NCBI GenBank assembly: GCA_964246985.1
Contig: CAXTSE010000011.1
Coordinates: 1-64,000, forward strand
From: CAXTSE01 sp964246985
GTDB taxonomy: Bacteria; Actinomycetota; Actinomycetes; Actinomycetales; Microbacteriaceae
DNA: 64,000 nt
Direction of reading: 5' to 3'
In this document: positions 48,340 through 55,790 of the stretch, in pieces
Layout: every line of letters begins with the position of its first letter
How positions within the stretch are numbered: position 1 is the stretch's first letter
Translations under genes and position numbers: made by a program
The notes under the pieces: model-generated
Seen by the model: the letters and a program-made list of their open reading frames with translations, nothing else
Told to the model about the DNA's origin: nothing
Database searches by the model: none

Positions 48340-49737
48340 TCAGCCCTCGAGCGTGAAGTCGGCCCCGAGCGCCGTGAGCTTGTCGACGAAGTGCTCGTAG
48401 CCGCGGCTGATGATGCCGAGGTTCGTGACCCGCGAGGTGCCGTCGGCGGCGAGCGCCGCGATCAGGTAGCTGAAGCCGCCGCGCAGGTCGGGAACGCGCA
48501 CATCGGCGCCGTGCAGGCGGGTCGGGCCCGTGATCACGGCGGCCTGCTCGAGCTTCCGACGCGGTACGCGGCGCGTGAGCGACTCGAGTCCGTCGGTGTG
48601 CACGACGATGTCGGCACCCATCTCGTTGAGGGCGTCGGTGAAGCCGAGACGGTTCTCGTACACGGTCTCGTGCACGACCGAGACGCCGTCGGCCTGCGTG
48701 AGCGCCACGACGAGCGGCTGCTGCCAGTCCGTCATGAAGCCGGGGTGCACATCCGTCTCGACCTGCACCGGCTTCAGTGCGCCGCCGCGGGAGAAGCGGA
48801 TGCCGTCCTCGTGCACGTCGAATGCACCGCCCGCCTTGCGGAAGACGTTGAGGAACGTCATCAGCTCCTGCTGGCGGGCACCCTCGACGAAGATGTCGCC
48901 GTCGGTGGCCAGTGCGGCCGAGGCCCAGGACGCGGCCTCGTTGCGGTCGAACAGGGCGCGGTGCGTGTAGCCCGTGAGGCGGTCGACGCCCTCGATGAAG
49001 ATGGTGCGGTTCGGCTCCATCCAGATGATGGCGCCCATCTTCTGGAGGATCGCGATGAGATCCATGATCTCGGGCTCGATCGCGGCGTTCTTGAGCTCGG
49101 TGACGCCCTTCGCGCGGACCGCCGTCAGGAGCACCTGCTCGGTGGCGCCGACGGACGGGTACGGCAGCTCGATGTTCGCGCCGTGCAGTCCCTCGGGAGC
49201 AGTGATGCGGATGCCCTCGTACGACTTGTCGACGACCGCGCCGAACGCGCGCAGCGCATCCATGTGGAAGTCGATGGGACGGTCGCCGATCCGGCAGCCG
49301 CCGAGGTCGGGGATCAGCGCCTCGCCGAGGCGGTGCAGCAGGGGTCCGCAGAACAGGATCGGAATGCGGCTTGAGCCCGCGAGCGCGTCGATCTCGGCGA
49401 AGTGCGCGCGCTCGACGTTCGTGGGGTCGAGCAGCAGCTGACCGTCTTCGGGCGAGGTGACCGCGACGCCGTACGCGCCGAGCATGCCCGTGACGACGCC
49501 GACGTCGCTGATGTTGGGGACGTCGAGCAGCAGGCTGGGCGTCTCACCGAGCAGGGCCGCGACCATCGCCTTGGTGGCGAGGTTCTTGGCCCCGCGCACC
49601 TTGATGCGACCCTGCAGCGGCTTGCCGCCGTGGATCACGATGCTGTCGGACATCATGCCGACGCGGCGACCCGCCTTCCGGGCGTCCTTCGACAGAGCCA
49701 CGCCGCCGGTGTCGGCCGGCAGTTCGTCTGTTGCCAC
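48340..49737 (-). CDS. murA: UDP-N-acetylglucosamine 1-carboxyvinyltransferase
   Basis: A 465-residue enolpyruvyl transferase, first committed step of peptidoglycan synthesis. IKVRGAKNLATKAMVAALLG contains the conserved Lys-Asn pair, and the catalytic loop has cysteine (C148 in DLGGCRIGDRP); mycobacterial MurA has Asp there and resists fosfomycin, so this enzyme would be expected to be sensitive. Start: GTG at 49737 (VATDELPADTGG) is chosen; ATG codons near 49656 (MMSDSIVIHG) are close to the usual N-terminus, so a shorter form is possible. Confidence 0.93.
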   Translation of the reverse strand: MATDELPADTGGVALSKDARKAGRRVGMMSDSIVIHGGKPLQGRIKVRGAKNLATKAMVAALLGETPSLLLDVPNISDVGVVTGMLGAYGVAVTSPEDGQLLLDPTNVERAHFAEIDALAGSSRIPILFCGPLLHRLGEALIPDLGGCRIGDRPIDFHMDALRAFGAVVDKSYEGIRITAPEGLHGANIELPYPSVGATEQVLLTAVRAKGVTELKNAAIEPEIMDLIAILQKMGAIIWMEPNRTIFIEGVDRLTGYTHRALFDRNEAASWASAALATDGDIFVEGARQQELMTFLNVFRKAGGAFDVHEDGIRFSRGGALKPVQVETDVHPGFMTDWQQPLVVALTQADGVSVVHETVYENRLGFTDALNEMGADIVVHTDGLESLTRRVPRRKLEQAAVITGPTRLHGADVRVPDLRGGFSYLIAALAADGTSRVTNLGIISRGYEHFVDKLTALGADFTLEG

Positions 49738-49769
49738 TGAATCCACCACTGGTGCACCTACTTGTCGAG

Positions 49770-50366
49770 CTAGAGAACGGGAAGAGTGCGGGGCCGCCAG
49801 CTTTCGCGGGTGGCCTCGAACTCCGTGATCCGCGCTTCGTCGCGCAGGGTGAGGCCGATGTCGTCGAGCCCCTCGAGGAGCCTCCACCGAGTGTAATCAT
49901 CGATCTCGAAGGCGACCGAGAGGTTGCCGACGGAGACGGTGCGTGCAACCAGATCGACCGACGCGGCTATTCCCGGCTGCGCCTCGATCGCGGCCCACAG
50001 CTGCTCGATCTCGGGCTCGGTGACGGTCGCGGCGAGAAGCCCCTGCTTGCCCGAGTTGCCGCGGAAGATGTCGCCGAACTTCGGACTGATGACCGCCTTG
50101 AACCCGTAGTCGCGCAGCGCCCAGACCGCGTGCTCACGGCTCGAGCCGGTGCCGAAGTCGGGTCCGGCGAACAGCACCGTGGCCCCCGCGTAGGCGGGCT
50201 GGTTGAGCACGAAGTCGGGATCCTGGCGCCAGCCGTGGAACAGGGCGTCCTCGAAGCCCTTCTTCGTGACGCGCTTCAGGAACACCGCCGGGATGATCTG
50301 GTCGGTGTCGACGTTGCTGCGCGGCAGCGGGACGGCGGTTCCGGTGAACTGGGTGACCTTCTCCAT
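49770..50366 (-). CDS. leuD: 3-isopropylmalate dehydratase small subunit
   Basis: A 198-residue swivel-domain subunit that pairs with LeuC to isomerise 2- to 3-isopropylmalate in leucine synthesis. NVDTDQIIPAVFLKRVTKKG and FGTGSSREHAVWAL are the substrate-binding signatures. The ATG at 50366 overlaps the leuC stop (TGATG), so the two subunits are translated together in equal amounts. Confidence 0.95.
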   Translation of the reverse strand: MEKVTQFTGTAVPLPRSNVDTDQIIPAVFLKRVTKKGFEDALFHGWRQDPDFVLNQPAYAGATVLFAGPDFGTGSSREHAVWALRDYGFKAVISPKFGDIFRGNSGKQGLLAATVTEPEIEQLWAAIEAQPGIAASVDLVARTVSVGNLSVAFEIDDYTRWRLLEGLDDIGLTLRDEARITEFEATRESWRPRTLPVL

Positions 50367-51835
50367 CACTCGGCCTCCTGCATCGCCAGGTCCCACGGGG
50401 ACGACAGCGTGCCGCGGATCGCCGTGGCCGCGGCCACCAGCGGCGACACCAGGTGGGTGCGACCGCCCTTGCCCTGACGGCCCTCGAAGTTGCGGTTCGA
50501 GGTGGACGCGCAGCGCTCCCCCGGCGCCAGCTGGTCGGGGTTCATCCCGAGGCACATCGAGCAGCCCGCGAACCGCCATTCGGCGCCGAACTCCTCCACG
50601 ATCTTGTCGATGCCCTCTGCCTCGGCCTCGATGCGCACGCGGGCCGAGCCCGGCACGACCATGACGCGCACGTGATCCGCCTTCTTCCTGCCCTTGATGA
50701 TGGAGGCGAAGGCGCGCAGGTCCTCGATGCGGCTGTTCGTGCAGGAGCCCATGAAGACCGCGTCGACGCGGATGTCCTTCATCGGGGTGCCCGCGGCGAT
50801 GTCCATGTACTCGAGGGCCCGCTCGGCGGCCGCCCGGTCGTTCGGGTCGGCGAAGACGGCCGGATCGGGCACCGCGTCGCTCAGCGAGACACCCTGGCCG
50901 GGGTTGGTTCCCCAGGTGACGAACGGCTCGAGGGTGTCGGCGTCGAGGAAGATCTCGGCGTCGAACACGGCGTCGTCGTCGGTCGCGAGCGTGTCCCAGT
51001 AGGCGACCGCCGCATCCCAGTCGGCGCCCCTCGGAGCGTGCGGACGACCCTGCAGGTAGTCGTAGGTCGTCTGGTCGGGCGCGACCATTCCGGCGCGGGC
51101 GCCCGCCTCGATCGACATGTTGCAGATCGTCATGCGGCCCTCCATCGACAGCGAGCGGATCGCGCTGCCGCGGTACTCGAGCACGTAGCCCTGCCCGCCG
51201 CCGGTGCCGATCTGGGCGATGACCGCGAGGATGATGTCCTTCGCCGTCACGCCCGGACGCAGGGCGCCCTCGACCGTGACCGCCATCGTCTTGAACGGCT
51301 GCAACGGCAGGGTCTGGGTCGCCATGACGTGCTCGACCTCGCTCGTGCCGATGCCGAGGGCCATGGCGCCGAACGCGCCGTGCGTCGAGGTGTGCGAGTC
51401 GCCGCAGACGACGGTGATGCCCGGCATGGTGAGGCCGAGCTGCGGCCCGACGACGTGCACGATGCCCTGCTCGACGTCGCCGAGGGGGTGCAGGCGGATG
51501 CCGAACTCGGCGCAGTTGCGGCGCAGCGTCTCGATCTGGGTGCGGCTGGTGAGATCGGCGATCGGGCGGTCGATGGCCAGGGTCGGGGTGTTGTGGTCTT
51601 CCGTCGCGATCGTCAGATCGGGTCGGCGCACCGGCCGTCCGGCCAGGCGGAGGCCGTCGAACGCCTGCGGACTCGTCACCTCGTGCACGAGGTGCAGGTC
51701 GATGTAGATGAGGTCGGGCTCGCCGTTCTCGCCCTTCGCGACGAGGTGGTCGGCCCAGACCTTCTCGGCCAGGGTGCGGCCGGAGGCGGTCGTGTCGATC
51801 GACGTTCCGGTGGGGCTCGGGATGGTGCTGCTCAT
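50366..51835 (-). CDS. leuC: 3-isopropylmalate dehydratase large subunit
   Basis: A 489-residue aconitase-type subunit with a [4Fe-4S] cluster. The cluster cysteines are in FMGSCTNSRIEDL and AGCSMCLGMNPDQL; VCGDSHTSTHGAFGAMALGI binds substrate. The ATG at 51835 is preceded by two purine-rich SD candidates (AAGGAG and AAGGA). Expression is probably set by the leader peptide and RNA fold upstream (51849-51953). The frame upstream is a shadow. Confidence 0.95.
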   Translation of the reverse strand: MSSTIPSPTGTSIDTTASGRTLAEKVWADHLVAKGENGEPDLIYIDLHLVHEVTSPQAFDGLRLAGRPVRRPDLTIATEDHNTPTLAIDRPIADLTSRTQIETLRRNCAEFGIRLHPLGDVEQGIVHVVGPQLGLTMPGITVVCGDSHTSTHGAFGAMALGIGTSEVEHVMATQTLPLQPFKTMAVTVEGALRPGVTAKDIILAVIAQIGTGGGQGYVLEYRGSAIRSLSMEGRMTICNMSIEAGARAGMVAPDQTTYDYLQGRPHAPRGADWDAAVAYWDTLATDDDAVFDAEIFLDADTLEPFVTWGTNPGQGVSLSDAVPDPAVFADPNDRAAAERALEYMDIAAGTPMKDIRVDAVFMGSCTNSRIEDLRAFASIIKGRKKADHVRVMVVPGSARVRIEAEAEGIDKIVEEFGAEWRFAGCSMCLGMNPDQLAPGERCASTSNRNFEGRQGKGGRTHLVSPLVAAATAIRGTLSSPWDLAMQEAE

Positions 51836-51848
51836 TGCTGTTGTCCTT

Positions 51849-51932
51849 CTCCTTCGTCGGGATCGGCCCACGACAGGAAACTCCGCGACGAGGGAGGCCG
51901 GTGAGCTAGGCCTCGTCGCGGCGACGAAGGAG
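51849..51932 (-). promoter_or_regulatory. Leader RNA fold sequestering the leuC ribosome binding site
   Basis: The leader RNA can form two nested perfect 11-pair helices. The inner one joins 51921-51911 with 51893-51883. The outer one joins 51932-51922, which overlaps the Leu codons of the leader peptide, with 51859-51849 (CGACGAAGGAG), the SD region of leuC. A ribosome stalled on the Leu codons would block both helices and free the SD. This fits translational attenuation by leucine supply. No U-tract for a classic terminator is seen. Confidence 0.6.
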
Positions 51933-51953
51933 GAGGCGCCGGTCGAGAAGCAT
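51906..51953 (-). CDS. Leucine-rich leader peptide of leuCD
   Basis: A 15-residue open frame, MLLDRRLLLRRRDEA, with five Leu (two of them CTT) and five Arg codons, ends 70 bases before leuC. A TATTCT -10 box lies seven bases before its ATG, so it would be translated from the 5' end of the mRNA. Position, size and the three consecutive Leu codons are those of an amino-acid-sensing leader peptide. The Arg-rich part may add stalling or simply reflect pairing needs. It is too short to have a function as a protein. Confidence 0.65.
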   Translation of the reverse strand: MLLDRRLLLRRRDEA

Positions 51954-51960
51954 GGACCCG

Positions 51961-51966
51961 AGAATA
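51961..51966 (-). promoter_or_regulatory. -10 box of the leuCD leader
   Basis: TATTCT lies seven bases before the leader-peptide ATG at 51953. Confidence 0.5.
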
Positions 51967-52020
51967 CCCTGTCGGCGGCCTGAGCGCCGCCCGCGCCGGC
52001 GGAGCCGCGCGGCAGCGCGA

Positions 52021-52584
52021 TCAGTGTCGCGGGTCGTGCGCCACCTCGGCCGCGACGACGGCGGCGATCGCGGTCGCGTACGGGGCGGCTCCCCCCGGCG
52101 ACGACTCCGCGTCGGCGGAGAGACGGCGTCCCGCGCCGATCGCGAAGCCCGCGCGCAGGCTGATCGCGCGCACCGCGCCGGAGGTGAGCGGCAGGTGCGC
52201 CGACGGCGCGGCGGATGGGGCGCCCACCTCGCAGACGATGGTGGAGGCGAGAGACACAGCATGCTCCACCCAGGCCTCGGCTCCCGCGCCGCTGACGATC
52301 CCGTGCTCGGCACCGGCGTCGACCCGCACCTGACCGTGCCCGCGGACGAGGATGCGCGCGGCATCCGCGGCGAGCCGCTCGACCATGATCGACGACGGCG
52401 CGGCGTGCACGCCGTCCCCCGCCAGGACGTCGAGGAGGCGACCCGAGTCGGCGCCCGACTGGACGAGAGCCCACAGCCCCGGTACGCGGTCGTCGGAGGA
52501 CAGCACATCGACCGCGAGGACCAGATCCTCTCTGCAGAGGAACAGCCAGCCGACCGTGCTTCCCTGGTAGGTGTGCGCTGACAC
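52021..52584 (-). CDS. Hypothetical protein
   Basis: A 187-residue protein I cannot assign. No signal peptide, membrane span or named motif is clear. The central part (SSIMVERLAADAARILVRGH, then GIVSGAGAEAWVEHAVSLAS) recalls N-terminal regions of actinobacterial FHA-domain proteins, but no FHA domain follows; it could be a truncated relative. GTG at 52584 is preferred, with GGGAG upstream; an ATG at 52680 would add 32 residues without clear conservation. It is transcribed toward the leuC promoter. Confidence 0.55.
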   Translation of the reverse strand: MSAHTYQGSTVGWLFLCREDLVLAVDVLSSDDRVPGLWALVQSGADSGRLLDVLAGDGVHAAPSSIMVERLAADAARILVRGHGQVRVDAGAEHGIVSGAGAEAWVEHAVSLASTIVCEVGAPSAAPSAHLPLTSGAVRAISLRAGFAIGAGRRLSADAESSPGGAAPYATAIAAVVAAEVAHDPRH

Positions 52585-52632
52585 GCGTGCCCACTCCCGT
52601 CGGCCTGCGACGCGAGCGCGCCACGGCGGACG

Positions 52633-52638
52633 ATTATC
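52633..52638 (-). promoter_or_regulatory. Possible -10 box of the hypothetical gene
   Basis: GATAAT on the minus strand, about 49 bases before the GTG at 52584; it would give a leader of about 40 bases. Confidence 0.3.
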
Positions 52639-52699
52639 CAGAAAGCGCGAGCATCGTGGATAGGTGAGTTCTAGTGGCACCCGAACGGGGGTAGACAGC

Positions 52700-53758
52700 T
52701 CACGCGGTCGGCGAGGGGGCGAAGTCGCGCCGCCGATGCCCGTCCCGGTCGTCGCGCACGATCGTCGCGACGAGCTCCCGCCCCGCGGGCAGCAGCCGGA
52801 CCGTCAGCCGGCCGTCGGCGAGCGACCGGAGCTCGTCGACCACGGCCGCCTCGACGAGCGCCGCGTCGGCGGGCGGCAGCTCGTCGGACCTGTCGTCGAG
52901 CAGCACGACCTCGGCCCCGCGCGAACGCGCCGCGGTCGCGGCCGCCGCGATCGCCGGCGTCGCCAGCTCCCGGCCGCGCAACGCGTCCCTCAACGACGCC
53001 TCGACCAGCATGAACTCACGTCGGCTCTCCGCGTCGAGGTACTCGCCGCGGGCGATCCGCGCGAGCACCGGCCGGGCGTCCGCCGCCAGCTGGACGGCCT
53101 GCCGTCCGCGCTCGTCGATCTCGGCCGCCGAGGCGGCCGCGGCCGCCGCTCGCGCGAGCCTCTCCTGTCGGACATCGTCGAGACGCCGAGCACCGCGCGT
53201 CAGCAGCACACGGAAGAGCGTCGCCATGAGGAGGGTCCCCGCGTGCCGGATGCAGAGGTCGACGGCGTCGAGGGGGCCGCGCCCGACCGTGACGGTCCAG
53301 ACGACCGTGATCGCGAACATCAGCGCGAGCAGCACCCACCCGGCCGCGACCCGTCCGCGGAACGCCAGGAAGAACGCGAGCCAGGTGACCGCGCCGAAGT
53401 GCCACCCGGCGTAGCCGAGTCCGCCGGCGACGGGCAGGCCCGCCTCGACCAGGACCGTCACCAGGACACCCGCTCCGACGACCACGACGGTGAGGAGCCG
53501 CGGGAACTGCCCGGTACCGGCGTTTCCGAGCACGACGGCGGCGCCCGCGAAGACCATCAGCGCCGCGATGACGAGCGCGGGATGCGCCATCACGGACAGG
53601 CTGCCGACCGCGAAGACGACCTGCGCCAGGACGATCACCACCAGCAGCACGCGGGCGATCGGGGTGCCGAGGTTGAGCAGCTCGCTCGGGTCGAGAGGCG
53701 CGGATCGGGGCGGTCCGGTCGGCGCGGACTCGGCGTGCGGGGCGCCCGACGGCGTCAT
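52700..53758 (-). CDS. Membrane protein with degenerate histidine-kinase-like C-terminus
   Basis: A 352-residue protein, third gene of the two-component operon. Residues about 35-190 form several membrane segments (VLLVVIVLAQVVFAVGSLSV onwards), the same layout as the kinase before it. The cytoplasmic part has a helical RRLDDVRQERLARAAAA segment without a clear His-Asp phosphoacceptor, then LVEASLRDALRGRELATP and VVLLDDRSDELPP, which resemble actinobacterial kinase remnants, with no recognisable N or G1 box. It may be a pseudokinase partner of the sensor. The ATG overlaps the kinase stop by four bases. Confidence 0.65.
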   Translation of the reverse strand: MTPSGAPHAESAPTGPPRSAPLDPSELLNLGTPIARVLLVVIVLAQVVFAVGSLSVMAHPALVIAALMVFAGAAVVLGNAGTGQFPRLLTVVVVGAGVLVTVLVEAGLPVAGGLGYAGWHFGAVTWLAFFLAFRGRVAAGWVLLALMFAITVVWTVTVGRGPLDAVDLCIRHAGTLLMATLFRVLLTRGARRLDDVRQERLARAAAAAASAAEIDERGRQAVQLAADARPVLARIARGEYLDAESRREFMLVEASLRDALRGRELATPAIAAAATAARSRGAEVVLLDDRSDELPPADAALVEAAVVDELRSLADGRLTVRLLPAGRELVATIVRDDRDGHRRRDFAPSPTA

Positions 53759-55011
53759 CGCGTCACCCGCGTCGAGTCGGGGGCGTCGTCGGCGACCCGT
53801 GCCGCGGGCCGCGGTTCCGACGCGGACGCGCGGGGACGCGTCGACGAGGGCGACCACTCCAGGTGCACGCGCGTCCCGCCTCCGGGCGAGCTGTCGATCC
53901 GAGCGGTCGCGCCCTCGACGGCCGAGACGCGCTCGAGGATGCTCGACCGGATCCCCAGCCGCTCCGGGGCGACCGCGGCGCTGTCGAACCCGCGGCCGTC
54001 GTCGGCGAACTCCGCGGCGATCCCGGTCCGCGTGCCGTGCAGCGCGAGGCCGAGCCGGAGGGCGCGGCCGTCGACCGCCGCGTGCCGCACGCTGTTGCGC
54101 GCCGCCTCGCCGACGGCGCCCGCGATCGCGATCGCCGTCTCGAACGGGATGCGACCGCGGAAGCCGGTCAGCGACCCGACGATCTGCACGCCGTCCGCCA
54201 CCTCGGAGGCGGCGGTGCGCAGCTCGACCTCGAGATCGGCGGCCGTGACCGCGCTGCGTGCGTCGTCGGTCGCGAAGGTGTCGATGCGCCGGATCGCGCC
54301 GCGGGCGCTGCGCTCGACCGCGTCGTCGCGCTGATCCGCCCGCGCCGCGGCCAGCAGGGTGGTGATCACGTCGTCGTGCACCAGTGCCCCGAACCGCGAC
54401 CGCGCTCGGGACCGGGACTGCGTCTCGGCTGCGCCCCGCGCCTCCACCTCGGCCAGCGCGAGCTCGGCGTCCTGGCGGCGACCGAGGCCGAGCGCCAGGT
54501 GGAGCAGGACAGCGATGACCGAGCCGAAGGTGAGCATCGACACCCCGTCCTGCACCGGGATCGACCAGCCGTCGTCGAGGACGACGTACCGCAGGAGCAC
54601 ACCGAGGACCGGGTACGCCAGGGTGAGAGCCCACGCGACGCGGCTCCCGAATCCGAGCACGGCGGTCGCCGTCGACACCGTGATGATGTTGAGCACCCAC
54701 GGCGCCACCCCGTCCGGCAGGGCCGGCGCCGTCATGGCGGGCACCCAGCCGACGAGCAGCGCGAACGACACCACGGTGTGGGCGCGGGCCAGGCGGGTGA
54801 TCGACGACGCCCGGCCGACTCGCGCGACCGGGATCATCGCGATCGGCAGCAGGCAGTAGAGGAGCGTCACCGGCAGGTAGAAGAGCGGATTTAGCGACCC
54901 GGCCTGGTCGACGATGGTCGGCACCGCCAGCGCGGTGAAGATGACCGTCCCCACGCCGCTCGCCGCGCCGACCGTGCGCAGGTGGCGGTCGTACGCGGAG
55001 TCGGGCGTCAT
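53755..55011 (-). CDS. Sensor histidine kinase (NarL-partner type)
   Basis: A 418-residue kinase. Five to six membrane segments fill residues 15-175. The phosphoacceptor is probably H212 in FGALVHDDVITTLLAA, a His-Asp pair of the HisKA_3 type. The ATPase domain has the N box AIAGAVGEAARNSVRHA and G1 box FADDGRGFD, then GGGTRVHLEW. There is no extracytoplasmic sensor domain of size, so the signal is probably in or at the membrane. The ATG overlaps the response-regulator stop by four bases. A Ser/Arg/Pro-rich tail follows the ATPase domain. Confidence 0.88.
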   Translation of the reverse strand: MTPDSAYDRHLRTVGAASGVGTVIFTALAVPTIVDQAGSLNPLFYLPVTLLYCLLPIAMIPVARVGRASSITRLARAHTVVSFALLVGWVPAMTAPALPDGVAPWVLNIITVSTATAVLGFGSRVAWALTLAYPVLGVLLRYVVLDDGWSIPVQDGVSMLTFGSVIAVLLHLALGLGRRQDAELALAEVEARGAAETQSRSRARSRFGALVHDDVITTLLAAARADQRDDAVERSARGAIRRIDTFATDDARSAVTAADLEVELRTAASEVADGVQIVGSLTGFRGRIPFETAIAIAGAVGEAARNSVRHAAVDGRALRLGLALHGTRTGIAAEFADDGRGFDSAAVAPERLGIRSSILERVSAVEGATARIDSSPGGGTRVHLEWSPSSTRPRASASEPRPAARVADDAPDSTRVTR

Positions 55012-55646
55012 CGGGGGCGTGGGTCGGAGCCGAGGATGCCGTCCTCGCGGGCGCGGAGGTGCAGGTCGACCTTCGTGACGGCGGGGCGGCCGGCGAGCGC
55101 GTACTTGGTGCGGATGCGACTGACGTACGCCGCGATCGTCACTCGGGACAGGCCGGTGATGGCGGCCACGCTGGCCGCGGTCTCTCCGGAGGCGTAGAGC
55201 CCGAGCACCTCCCGCTCGCGCTTGCTGAGCCCGGCGTCGGCGATCTCGGAATCGCCGTCGATCGCCGCGGCCCAGTCGGCCGTGGCCGCGACGGTTCCGT
55301 CGAGCACGCTCGCGATCACGTCGACGATGAGGTCGGCGCGGTCGGACTTGCGGATGATGCCCACGACCCCGGCCTTGGCTGCGGCACGGATCAGGGCCGG
55401 GTCCTCCCCGGCGGTGAACGCCACGGCCGGCACGCCCGCCGCGTGCAGAGCCGCGACGTTGTCGCCCGGCGAGCTGCCGTCGTCGAGCCGCAGGTCGAGG
55501 AGCACCAGGTCGAGATCGGCGAGCTCGAGCTGGCCGACGGACCGCACCACCGAGACCAGCTGCCAGTCGGGTTGCGCCTTGAGCAGCTCGCGCACGCCGA
55601 TCCCGACGATGTCGTGGTCCTCCACGACAGCGATGCTGACCGTCAT
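55008..55646 (-). CDS. Response regulator, NarL/FixJ family
   Basis: A 212-residue regulator. The receiver domain has acidic E9/D10, phosphoacceptor D51 (LVLLDLRLDDG) and the lysine in GIIRKSD. The C-terminal LuxR-type HTH is LSKREREVLGLYASGETAAS with recognition helix LSRVTIAAYVSRIRTKYAL. It is the first gene of a three-gene operon with the kinase and the kinase-like membrane protein. GAGGAG precedes the ATG. A long open frame continues upstream through other genes and is a shadow. Likely targets include its own operon and the divergent lipoprotein. Confidence 0.92.
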   Translation of the reverse strand: MTVSIAVVEDHDIVGIGVRELLKAQPDWQLVSVVRSVGQLELADLDLVLLDLRLDDGSSPGDNVAALHAAGVPAVAFTAGEDPALIRAAAKAGVVGIIRKSDRADLIVDVIASVLDGTVAATADWAAAIDGDSEIADAGLSKREREVLGLYASGETAASVAAITGLSRVTIAAYVSRIRTKYALAGRPAVTKVDLHLRAREDGILGSDPRPR

Positions 55647-55725
55647 TGCTGCTCCTCTGCGATGCCCGATTCGATGCGTATGGACGAATCGTGGCACACG
55701 TCGACCTCTCCACATCATGCAGATC

Positions 55726-55740
55726 GCGGATGACATCCGC
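55726..55740. promoter_or_regulatory. Candidate operator between two-component operon and lipoprotein gene
   Basis: GCGGATG-A-CATCCGC is a perfect 15-base inverted repeat centred 58 bases before the lipoprotein ATG, the usual distance for an activator of a leaderless promoter, and 87 bases before the response-regulator ATG. Confidence 0.5.
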
Positions 55741-55777
55741 GTCCGGCGGACATCTTGCCCCCGCCCCGCCGGGTCAC

Positions 55778-55783
55778 TACGGT
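55778..55783 (+). promoter_or_regulatory. Candidate -10 box of the lipoprotein gene
   Basis: TACGGT lies seven bases before the ATG at 55791. Confidence 0.4.
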
Positions 55784-55790
55784 GACGGCC

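Noticed and set aside
51836..52020. T-box or classic rho-independent attenuator before leuC
   Set aside because: No T-box core or U-tract was found. The strongest signals are the leader peptide and the SD-pairing helices.
53016..53405. Separate small gene antisense or parallel to the third two-component gene
   Set aside because: It is an alternate frame of the membrane protein gene with Arg-rich composition and no start signal.
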